A DNA stretch of 6,149 nucleotides from Paenibacillaceae bacterium (GTDB lineage: Bacteria; Bacillota; Bacilli; Paenibacillales; YIM-B00363): the NCBI GenBank assembly GCA_018969805.1, contig JAGWXQ010000094.1, forward strand, positions 1-6,149, read 5' to 3'. This document shows, in pieces, positions 1 to 5,593 of the stretch. The notes beneath the pieces were generated by a model. It did no database searches. It saw only the letters and a program-made list of their open reading frames with translations, and was not told the origin of the DNA. Made by a program: the position numbers and the translations under genes. The number at the start of each line of letters is the position of its first letter. Within the stretch, counting starts at the first letter, position 1.

Positions 1-1041
1 CCTGATTTTGTATTGCCACAATCGTGTCGTCATGAGATGCTCCAAAATTTTTTGCTTGCGGGGCTTGACGACCTTGCGGTATCGCGCACGACGTTTTCAT
101 GGGGCATTCCTGTACCGGACGATCCGAAGCACGTCATTTATGTATGGATTGATGCGCTGACCAACTATATTACCGCACTCGGATATGGTTCGGAAGATGC
201 GCAGTTGTTTGATCGGTACTGGCCAGCCGACGTGCATTTGGTTGGCAAAGAAATTGCCCGTTTTCATGCGATTACGTGGCCGATCGTTTTGATGGCACTG
301 CATTTGCCTTTGCCAAAGTGCATTTTTGCACACGGATGGTTGCTGATGAAAGACGGCAAAATGTCAAAATCCAAAGGCAACGTCGTCGATCCGCATGTGC
401 TCATTGATCGGTATGGGGTCGATGCGGTGCGGTATTTTTTATTGCGGGAAGTTCCGTTTGGATCGGATGGGACGTTTACACCGGAAGCGTTTGTCGGACG
501 CATCAATGCCGACATCGTCAACGATTTGGGCAATTTGTTACAGCGTACGTTGTCAATGATTGAAAAATACGTCGATGGACACGTGCCCCACGTCGATATG
601 CCCCAAAGCCATCGTACGCTTGCGATGCAGACGATCGATGATGTTGAGCGCCACTGCGAGACGTTGCAATTTTCCCTTGCATTGCAATCGATTTGGACGT
701 TTGTGCGGGCGATGAACAAAATGATTGAGACGACGCAACCGTGGGTACTTGCTAAGGAGCGGGCGCTGGAGCCACAGTTGCATGCGGTACTGAGAGAACT
801 TGTGTGTGCATTGCGCTGTATTGCAGGGTTGTTGCAGCCGTTTTTTGTCCATATCCCGCGATACATGATGCAGCGGCTTGGTTATGGTGCGCAGTGGCAG
901 GAAGACATTGCATGGGATCGGTTGCGGTTGTATGATGCGGTGCCTCCGGGGCTGATCGTACAGCGTGGGGATATGTTGATGGCGCGATTGGACGTGCCTA
1001 CAGAAGTCGCCTACATTGCGCAGGCGATGCACAAACCGTAA
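1..1041 (+). CDS. metG: Methionyl-tRNA synthetase, C-terminal part (5' end outside window)
   Basis: Cytoplasmic class I aminoacyl-tRNA synthetase that charges tRNA-Met with methionine. The frame is open from base 1, so the true start lies upstream; by comparison with relatives roughly 180-200 residues are missing. Seen in the 346 visible residues: the methionine-pocket segment VIYVWIDALTNY, the HLVGKEIARFH segment of the catalytic fold, the signature KMSKS at bases 358-372 followed by KGNVVDP, and the anticodon-binding helix NKMIETTQPW at 715-744. The protein stops about ten residues after MARLDV, the point where Bacillus-type enzymes continue into a C-terminal EMAPII/OB-fold tRNA-binding domain of about 110 residues. 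That domain is absent, and its remains are not visible downstream. The stop TAA is followed 13 bases later by ccdA. Identity is certain; the short form looks natural rather than frameshifted. Confidence 0.96.
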   Translation, partial: PDFVLPQSCRHEMLQNFLLAGLDDLAVSRTTFSWGIPVPDDPKHVIYVWIDALTNYITALGYGSEDAQLFDRYWPADVHLVGKEIARFHAITWPIVLMALHLPLPKCIFAHGWLLMKDGKMSKSKGNVVDPHVLIDRYGVDAVRYFLLREVPFGSDGTFTPEAFVGRINADIVNDLGNLLQRTLSMIEKYVDGHVPHVDMPQSHRTLAMQTIDDVERHCETLQFSLALQSIWTFVRAMNKMIETTQPWVLAKERALEPQLHAVLRELVCALRCIAGLLQPFFVHIPRYMMQRLGYGAQWQEDIAWDRLRLYDAVPPGLIVQRGDMLMARLDVPTEVAYIAQAMHKP

Positions 1042-1054
1042 GGCGGGGCGGGTT

Positions 1055-1741
1055 ATGGAGGTGACATTGGGCATTGCGTTTGTCGCGGGTGTCGTGTCGT
1101 TTGCGTCTCCGTGTTGTTTGCCGCTGTATCCGTCGTATTTGGCGTATTTGTCCGGCGTTCAAAGCATTGCGCAGCGAAATGCGCGGGCGATTGTGTTTGC
1201 GCATGCCGTTTGCTTTGTGATCGGGTTTTCGTCGATTTATGTCGTATTGGGTGCGAGTGCGGGTGTGTTTGCTCAGTTTTTTGTGCGTTATCAAACCGCG
1301 ATTTCGGGCATTGCCGGTGTATTGCTCGTCGTGATGGGGCTCATCGTACTTGGGATATTGCGCATTCCGATTGCCCCGCTGCGGTGGGGAACGCGGCTTG
1401 GTCGTGTGTCGTATGTCGGGTCTGTGCTATTTGGACTTGGGTTTGCAGCGGGATGGACACCGTGCATCGGGCCGAGCTTGGCAGCGATCGTCGCTTTGGC
1501 TGCGCGTGCGCCAGACGAATGGTTTGCGTTGACGGCCGCGTACGCATTGGGGTTTGGGTTGCCCTTTTTGATTTTGGCGTTATGTATTGGGCAAACATCA
1601 CGTTGGGCGCGATGGGGTGCGCGCATTTCGCGCATTGGTGGCGTGTTGCTCATTGTGTTTGGTGTATTGCTCGTCACGGGACAGATGGCGCGCGTGTCTG
1701 CATGGTTGCTTCGGTGGACACCGATGGGCTGGTTGATGTAG
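1055..1741 (+). CDS. ccdA: CcdA/DsbD-type thiol-disulfide transporter membrane protein
   Basis: Membrane protein of the CcdA family, which passes reducing power from cytoplasmic thioredoxin across the membrane to extracytoplasmic thioredoxin-like proteins used for cytochrome c maturation and, in Bacillus, spore formation. Seen: 228 residues, the usual size (B. subtilis CcdA is about 235), almost entirely hydrophobic and compatible with six membrane helices. The two family cysteine motifs are present: SPCCLPLYP (Cys20/Cys21) in the first helix and GWTPCIGP (Cys137) in the fourth. ATG 1055 was chosen because AAGGCGGGG lies just upstream and the protein then begins right before helix 1; in-frame starts further upstream would overlap metG. 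No partner thioredoxin (ResA/StoA-like) or cytochrome assembly gene is next to it, so the extracytoplasmic target cannot be read from context. It is probably cotranscribed with metG and mntR. Confidence 0.9.
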   Translation: MEVTLGIAFVAGVVSFASPCCLPLYPSYLAYLSGVQSIAQRNARAIVFAHAVCFVIGFSSIYVVLGASAGVFAQFFVRYQTAISGIAGVLLVVMGLIVLGILRIPIAPLRWGTRLGRVSYVGSVLFGLGFAAGWTPCIGPSLAAIVALAARAPDEWFALTAAYALGFGLPFLILALCIGQTSRWARWGARISRIGGVLLIVFGVLLVTGQMARVSAWLLRWTPMGWLM

Positions 1742-1756
1742 AAAAGGGGATGCGCT

Positions 1757-2176
1757 GTGGCGACACCGACGATGGAAGATTACTTGGAGCGCATTTATCG
1801 CCTTATCGAAGACAAAGGCTACGCGCGCGTATCGGATATCGCGGGGGCACTCGAAGTCCATCCTTCTTCCGTGACAAAAATGATCCAGAAGCTCGATAAA
1901 GACCAGTACGTCGTCTATGAGAAGTATCGCGGGCTTATTTTGACTCCAAAAGGGCAAAAAATGGGCAAAAGGCTCGTCGATCGGCATCGCTTGCTCGAAC
2001 AATTTTTGCACGTCATCGGTGTGCACGACGAACACGTGTACCGCGATGTTGAAGGCATTGAGCACCATTTGAGTTCGGATGCCATTACGTGTATCGAAGC
2101 GCTCGTCACGTTTTTTGAACGCAATCCCGAGCACATCCGTTCCCTTGCGCTGTTGCGCAGTGAGCTCGATGCATGA
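1757..2176 (+). CDS. mntR: Manganese-sensing transcriptional regulator MntR (DtxR family)
   Basis: Cytoplasmic dimeric repressor that binds DNA when loaded with Mn(II) and shuts off manganese uptake genes (mntH and mntABCD in B. subtilis). Seen: 139 residues, close to the 142 of B. subtilis. An N-terminal winged helix covers about residues 1-70, with the recognition region VHPSSVTKMIQKLDKD almost unchanged, and a metal-binding/dimerisation domain follows. All six metal ligands known for B. subtilis MntR are at the same positions: Asp8, Glu11, His77, Glu99, Glu102 and His103. Asp8 in particular is typical of manganese-selective MntR. There is no C-terminal SH3-like domain, as expected for MntR rather than DtxR/IdeR. 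The start is GTG 1757, supported by AAAAGGGGA at 1742-1750. It sits 15 bases after ccdA. No mntH or mntABC transporter is in the window, so its targets must lie elsewhere. Confidence 0.97.
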   Translation: MATPTMEDYLERIYRLIEDKGYARVSDIAGALEVHPSSVTKMIQKLDKDQYVVYEKYRGLILTPKGQKMGKRLVDRHRLLEQFLHVIGVHDEHVYRDVEGIEHHLSSDAITCIEALVTFFERNPEHIRSLALLRSELDA

Positions 2177-2209
2177 CCGATGCCCCCCGACCTGCATACG
2201 CTATGCGGG

Positions 2210-2216
2210 AGAGGGG
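2210..2216 (+). promoter_or_regulatory. Ribosome binding site that decides the patatin gene start
   Basis: AGAGGGG lies 7 bases before ATG 2224. It favours this start over the in-frame ATG at 2173, which overlaps the mntR stop as ATGA but has no good Shine-Dalgarno site and would add 17 residues unlike the family N-terminus. Confidence 0.7.
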
Positions 2217-2223
2217 TTGTGTC

Positions 2224-3171
2224 ATGCGCGTTCATGCCGTGTTTGAAGGTGGCGGTGTGCGGGGAATCGGCTTTGTCGGGGCACTGCACGCAGCAGAGCA
2301 AGCAGGGGTTCAGTTTGGACGGGTCGCGGGGACGTCCGCAGGGGCGATCGTCGCGGCATTAATTGCATGCGGATACAAAGCCGAACACATCGGCCGCTGT
2401 TTGAAAGACATCCCGTGGAAGCTGTGGGCACGTGGAGACGCGTGGCATCGTTTTGCGTACGTCGGTCCGACGTTGCGGTTGCTTACGAAAAAAGGATTGC
2501 ACAGTGCCGACATGCTGGAACAGACGATCGACAAGTGGCTTGCACGCCACGGTGTGCGGACGTTTGCAGACATTCGTGCGCAATCACTGACTGTCGTCGC
2601 CTCCGACATTTCGCGGGGAAAGCTGTTGTTGTTGCCCGAGGACATCGCCACGTATGGCATCGACCCCGCGACGCTATCCGTCGCGCGGGCTGTCCGCATG
2701 AGCGCAAGCATCCCGTATTTTTTCGAACCCGTTACGATCCTAAAAGAACGGGTGCGGTGTACGATCGTCGATGGAGGTGTGCTCAGCAATTTTCCGCTGT
2801 GGATTTTCGATGAACTCATGCACGAAAACGTGCCGCTTACACCGGTCATTGGGTTTCGGCTGATCGGATCCCGACACGTCCATCCGCGCCGCATTCGCGG
2901 TCCGCTGAGCATGCTCGATGCCCTGCTGCACACGATGCTGGATGCACAAGACGAGCGATACATCGAAAAACATCAGCGTTTTCGCACGGTAAAAATCCCA
3001 ACGGGGCTAATCGCCGCAACACAATTTCACCTTACGGACGCAGAAATAAAGCAACTGATCGACTCAGGATATGCTGCGGGAACGTCGTTTTTCGATCAAT
3101 GGTCGTATGCACGCTACGATGCCATTTTGCACCGCACTAGCGCTCATCGCGCTTATTCTGGACGTCGATAA
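2224..3171 (+). CDS. yqhO: Patatin-like phospholipase / NTE-family serine hydrolase (YqhO-like)
   Basis: Predicted lipid acyl hydrolase with a Ser-Asp catalytic dyad. Seen: 315 residues. The oxyanion-hole loop GGGVRG is at residues 9-14, the nucleophile elbow GTSAG at 36-40 (Ser38), and the DGG motif at 183-185 (Asp183) followed by VLSNFPLWIFDE, which is the canonical patatin order and spacing. No signal peptide or clear membrane helix is visible, so it is probably cytoplasmic or peripheral. The position directly after mntR matches yqhO of B. subtilis, and yqhQ is also nearby. The substrate is unknown: the family includes phospholipases and lysophospholipases, and nothing here discriminates. 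The last 35 bases overlap the 3' end of a small gene on the other strand. The symbol rests on domain and gene order together; the hydrolase class is firm, the exact orthology less so. Confidence 0.9.
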   Translation: MRVHAVFEGGGVRGIGFVGALHAAEQAGVQFGRVAGTSAGAIVAALIACGYKAEHIGRCLKDIPWKLWARGDAWHRFAYVGPTLRLLTKKGLHSADMLEQTIDKWLARHGVRTFADIRAQSLTVVASDISRGKLLLLPEDIATYGIDPATLSVARAVRMSASIPYFFEPVTILKERVRCTIVDGGVLSNFPLWIFDELMHENVPLTPVIGFRLIGSRHVHPRRIRGPLSMLDALLHTMLDAQDERYIEKHQRFRTVKIPTGLIAATQFHLTDAEIKQLIDSGYAAGTSFFDQWSYARYDAILHRTSAHRAYSGRR

Positions 3172-3358
3172 TGCGAAATTTGGACTTTCGCGAACGACGA
3201 CGCCATTGGGAAAACATGCGTTTTCCGCGTGGCGAAAACCGAAACCACAATCCCACGCCGACACTTAGTACGACAAAAAGCAACCAAAACCGGATGATGA
3301 ATACGAGTGCTCCAATCGTTGCAAGCACACTCAGTGCAATCACCGCAATGCGGGGCAT
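3137..3358 (-). CDS. Small basic membrane protein of unknown function
   Basis: I do not recognise a family. The 73-residue product has two hydrophobic stretches, about residues 3-22 and 24-40, separated only by Arg23-Phe24, so it is either a tight hairpin or one long membrane anchor. After Phe41 comes a very basic tail (about fourteen Arg/Lys between residues 40 and 73, including QWRRRSRKSK) that should stay in the cytoplasm and could touch phospholipid or nucleic acid. It is supported as a gene by an excellent GGAGG seven bases before ATG 3358 and by its position 12 bases after yqhQ in the same direction, which suggests cotranscription. In B. subtilis a small gene, yqhP, also lies between yqhO and yqhQ; whether this is its counterpart I cannot tell. 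The 3' end runs 35 bases into the patatin gene on the other strand. A plus-strand frame over the same bases (3171-3374) lacks comparable support. Confidence 0.72.
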   Translation of the reverse strand: MPRIAVIALSVLATIGALVFIIRFWLLFVVLSVGVGLWFRFSPRGKRMFSQWRRRSRKSKFRIIDVQNKRDER

Positions 3359-3362
3359 GGCG

Positions 3363-3370
3363 TTTCCTCC
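3363..3370 (-). promoter_or_regulatory. Ribosome binding site of the small membrane protein
   Basis: On the minus strand GGAGGAAA directly follows the yqhQ stop codon and has its GGAGG core 7 bases before ATG 3358. It is among the strongest Shine-Dalgarno matches in the window and the main reason to accept the 73-residue gene. Confidence 0.8.
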
Positions 3371-4339
3371 TTAGGTGTGTACGGGTTGAGCACGCTCATC
3401 TCCCGCACGCATGCGCTCAAAAGCCGCGATGGCAACTTCGACTTGTTCGTTGGTTGGTTGTTTCGTCGTCAACACTTGCAACCAAATGCCAGGATATCCA
3501 AGGTAGCGCAACAGCGGAACCGCACGCACACGATTCGTAATATACAGTACTTCAAACGATACACCAATGACGACCGGAAGCAATGCCAGCCGGATCAACA
3601 ACCGCTCAGTCAGCGATTCCCACTCAAACACCGGGAGCGAATACAGCAACACGCCCACGATGACCGTCAAGACAATAAAACTGCTTCCACAGCGATAATG
3701 AAACGTACTGTACCGCTGGACGCGATCGACAGTCAGAGGATCTCCAGCTTCGTATGCGCTGATGACTTTGTGTTCGGCACCGTGGTATTGAAACAGGCGT
3801 TTGATCATCGGTGTCTGGGCGATGAGCAAAATGTATCCAACGAGCAAACACATTTTGATCATGCCTTCAATGAGGTTGTGCCAAAACTGATTGTCGAACA
3901 ATCCACCAAACGCCCATTGTTCGATTGCAGCGGGCAACAACGTAAACAACAATTTTCCAAAAAGGAAACTGAGCACTCCAACGACAGCGACCCCGACGAC
4001 GAGCGTCACTTTTTGTGCGATTGTCGGGGATTGGGTCGATGATTCTCCGGCGCCACTTTGGTCTGTCGCATACACTTCGGCAGTGTGGTTGAAGTGGACG
4101 GCACCTTTTGCACTGGCTTCAATGAGTGCCACAATACCGCGAATAAATGGAATGCGACGAAGAAAAAGTACCCATCGAATCTCTTTTTTTGGTGTCTCAA
4201 AAAAACCAATCGTCCCATCGTGTCGGCGCATCGCGGTCACATGCGCGGTACGTCCGACAAACATCACGCCCTCAATGACGGCCTGTCCACCGTACGCTGT
4301 GCGCGATGGGGGGGCAATCGGTGTATCGGACGGTGGCAT
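3371..4339 (-). CDS. yqhQ: DUF1385 integral membrane protein YqhQ
   Basis: Conserved membrane protein of the DUF1385 family; the function is not established to my knowledge. Seen in 322 residues: the N-terminal family signature YGGQAVIEGVMF (residues 16-27), the segment RRIPFIRGIVALIEA, hydrophobic helices around 111-138, 156-176, 220-237 and 248-268, the motif FQYHGAEHKVISAYE (183-197), the motif FHYRCGSSF (213-221), and the C-terminal PGIWLQVLTTKQP with QVEVAIAAF. Start choice: the minus strand reads GAGGAG, then GTG 4348, ATG 4345 and ATG 4339 in one frame. ATG 4339 has the best spacing (8 bases from GAGGAG). It is transcribed away from ribD from its own promoter and followed by the small membrane protein gene. 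In B. subtilis the gene runs in the same neighbourhood as mntR and yqhO, but here it converges on them. Identification of the family is firm. Confidence 0.94.
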   Translation of the reverse strand: MPPSDTPIAPPSRTAYGGQAVIEGVMFVGRTAHVTAMRRHDGTIGFFETPKKEIRWVLFLRRIPFIRGIVALIEASAKGAVHFNHTAEVYATDQSGAGESSTQSPTIAQKVTLVVGVAVVGVLSFLFGKLLFTLLPAAIEQWAFGGLFDNQFWHNLIEGMIKMCLLVGYILLIAQTPMIKRLFQYHGAEHKVISAYEAGDPLTVDRVQRYSTFHYRCGSSFIVLTVIVGVLLYSLPVFEWESLTERLLIRLALLPVVIGVSFEVLYITNRVRAVPLLRYLGYPGIWLQVLTTKQPTNEQVEVAIAAFERMRAGDERAQPVHT

Positions 4340-4362
4340 CCACATCACTCCTCTTCTTCCTC

Positions 4363-4391
4363 ATTATAAACGAATCGCGCTGCATTGTCGA
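4363..4391 (-). promoter_or_regulatory. Sigma-A type promoter for yqhQ
   Basis: On the minus strand the -35 box TCGACA (4391-4386, one mismatch to TTGACA) is followed by a 17-base spacer and a perfect -10 box TATAAT (4368-4363). Transcription would start near 4356, only about 15-17 bases before ATG 4339, so the leader is little more than the ribosome binding site. Both boxes are read directly; activity is inferred. Confidence 0.75.
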
Positions 4392-4400
4392 GGTGCATTG
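4381..4400. repeat. Short direct repeat TGCATTG x2 between the divergent promoters
   Basis: TGCATTG occurs at 4381-4387 and again at 4394-4400, a 13-base period. The first copy overlaps the -35 box of the yqhQ promoter and the second ends 3 bases before the -35 box of the ribD promoter. It might be an operator for a regulator acting on both promoters, or chance; there is no further evidence. Confidence 0.3.
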
Positions 4401-4403
4401 CGT

Positions 4404-4433
4404 TTGACCAGGAACGATCAGAAACGATATGCT
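4404..4433 (+). promoter_or_regulatory. Sigma-A type promoter for the ribD-ribE operon
   Basis: The -35 box TTGACC (4404-4409, one mismatch) is followed by an 18-base spacer and the -10 box TATGCT (4428-4433, two mismatches to TATAAT). The start of transcription would fall near 4440, about 25 bases before ATG 4466. That leaves no space for a folded leader such as an FMN riboswitch. The start site is inferred, not measured. Confidence 0.65.
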
Positions 4434-4452
4434 AGACGTATATGCACACATC

Positions 4453-4460
4453 AAAGGTGA
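4453..4460 (+). promoter_or_regulatory. Ribosome binding site that decides the ribD start
   Basis: AAAGGTGA ends 5 bases before ATG 4466. This start gives MTDEEYMRLA, which lines up with the beginning of B. subtilis RibD as I remember it. The earlier in-frame ATG at 4442 has no Shine-Dalgarno site and lies at the predicted transcription start. Confidence 0.75.
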
Positions 4461-4465
4461 TCGAG

Positions 4466-5557
4466 ATGACAGATGAGGAATATATGCGCTTGGCATGCAC
4501 ACTTGCTGGCGCAGCGATCGGACAAACAGGAACGAACCCCGTCGTCGGGGCAGTCGTCGTGCGCGACGGACGCATCGTAGGCATCGGGGCGCATCTGCGC
4601 CAAGGGGAGCCGCACGCGGAAGTGCACGCCTTAGGCATGGCGCATACGGCCGCACGAGGTGCGACGCTGTACGTGACGCTAGAGCCGTGTGCGCACACAG
4701 GCTTGACCCCCCCGTGCACCGATGCGATTCGCCACGCCGGTATCGCCCGCGTCGTCATCGGGTGCGTCGATCCCGATCCACGTTGCCGTGGCAAAGGCAT
4801 CGCTGCCTTAGCGCGATGGGGCATTTCCGTCACGTGTGGCGTATTGCCCGAGCAGACGCGCGCACTGATCGCTTCGTTTGCCCATCGCATCGAGACAAAC
4901 CGTCCGTATGTGACGCTGAAAATGGCGATGTCGCTTGACGGCGCCCTGGCGACATCGAGCGGCGAAAGCAAGTGGATGACCGGCGAACGTACGCGCGCAG
5001 CAGGCCGCGCCTTGCGCCATATGCACGATGCCATCGCGATCGGGATCGGTACGGCACGCGCAGACGACCCCCTCCTTACAGTACGTACCGAAGGCGGGCG
5101 CGATCCCGTGCGCATCGTGTTTGACTCCCAGCTGCGGCTGCCCCCGACTGCGCGTCTTCTTGCCCCGCGCAATGACGGTGCGCCAACGGCGATCGTCTGT
5201 GCAGCGCACGATGCACCACGCGATGCTGAGGACGCTTTGCGCGCCCGTGGAGCGCACATCCTTCGTACAGATGCGCCGACGCGCGTCGATGCGGCACAAG
5301 CGCTGACGATGCTTGCTGCGATGCGCATCGGGAGCGTACTCGTCGAAGGTGGAGGCATTTTGGCGGGTGCACTGCTTGAGTTGCGGCTCGTGCAGCGCGT
5401 CGTTGCGCACATCGCTCCAATGATTGTTGGAGACGGGGCAAAGAGGGCATTCGTGTTTGATGGATCGCCCCATTTGATCGAATCGATCAGGTTTTCCAAT
5501 GTATCGATCGATCAGATCGACGACGATATCGTCTGGAGCGGCACACTGGATACGTAA
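4466..5557 (+). CDS. ribD: Bifunctional riboflavin deaminase/reductase RibD
   Basis: Cytoplasmic enzyme for two consecutive steps of riboflavin synthesis: deamination of the pyrimidine product of GTP cyclohydrolase II, then NADPH-dependent reduction of its ribosyl side chain. Seen: 363 residues, the same size as B. subtilis RibD (361). The N-terminal deaminase domain (about 1-145) has the zinc site and proton shuttle intact: His50-Ala-Glu52 in PHAEVHA, and Cys75 and Cys84 in EPCAHTGLTPPC. The C-terminal reductase domain (about 146-360) has RPYVTLKMAMSLDG, SGESKWMTG, GIGTARADDPLLTVR and VLVEGGG, which form the nucleotide and substrate pocket. ribE follows after 36 bases, so the pair forms the start of a rib operon; ribA(B) and ribH would be expected beyond the window. 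The divergent neighbour is yqhQ. Both activities should be functional. Confidence 0.97.
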   Translation: MTDEEYMRLACTLAGAAIGQTGTNPVVGAVVVRDGRIVGIGAHLRQGEPHAEVHALGMAHTAARGATLYVTLEPCAHTGLTPPCTDAIRHAGIARVVIGCVDPDPRCRGKGIAALARWGISVTCGVLPEQTRALIASFAHRIETNRPYVTLKMAMSLDGALATSSGESKWMTGERTRAAGRALRHMHDAIAIGIGTARADDPLLTVRTEGGRDPVRIVFDSQLRLPPTARLLAPRNDGAPTAIVCAAHDAPRDAEDALRARGAHILRTDAPTRVDAAQALTMLAAMRIGSVLVEGGGILAGALLELRLVQRVVAHIAPMIVGDGAKRAFVFDGSPHLIESIRFSNVSIDQIDDDIVWSGTLDT

Positions 5558-5593
5558 CGATGGAAGACACAAGCGGATGAAATGGGGATGCAC

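Noticed and set aside
303..318. Sequence TTTGCCTTTGCCAAAG resembling an MntR-type operator (TTTGCC half sites)
   Set aside because: It lies inside the metG coding region, where it simply encodes conserved residues, far from any gene start; probably chance.
1111..1899. Long plus-strand open frame of 262 codons across ccdA and mntR in another frame
   Set aside because: Cysteine/arginine-rich shadow translation; it runs through two well-supported genes and shows no family features.
2173..2223. In-frame upstream ATG start for the patatin gene, overlapping the mntR stop as ATGA
   Set aside because: It has no good ribosome binding site, while ATG 2224 has AGAGGGG at ideal spacing and begins just before the GGGVRG motif as in the family.
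3209..3226. Perfect inverted repeat GGAAAAC-ATGC-GTTTTCC downstream of the patatin gene
   Set aside because: The stem is short and AT-rich, it is not followed by a T run, and it lies within the small minus-strand coding region; not a convincing intrinsic terminator.
3377..4042. Plus-strand open frame of 221 codons opposite yqhQ
   Set aside because: Antisense shadow of a clear DUF1385 gene; no ribosome binding site and no recognisable motif.
4442..4465. Upstream ribD start at ATG 4442 (possible leaderless message)
   Set aside because: ATG 4466 has a proper Shine-Dalgarno site and matches the family N-terminus; 4442 sits at the predicted transcription start without one.
4432..5499. Long minus-strand open frame of 355 codons opposite ribD
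   Set aside because: Composition is typical of an antisense shadow in GC-rich coding DNA (Ser/Arg/Ala-rich, no motifs), and ribD is unmistakable on the other strand.
5500..5525. GATC-rich run (CGATCGATCAGATCGA) near the ribD end, considered as a protein-binding cluster
   Set aside because: It is explained by the codons for Ser-Ile-Asp-Gln-Ile-Asp, and GATC/CGATC is common throughout the window.
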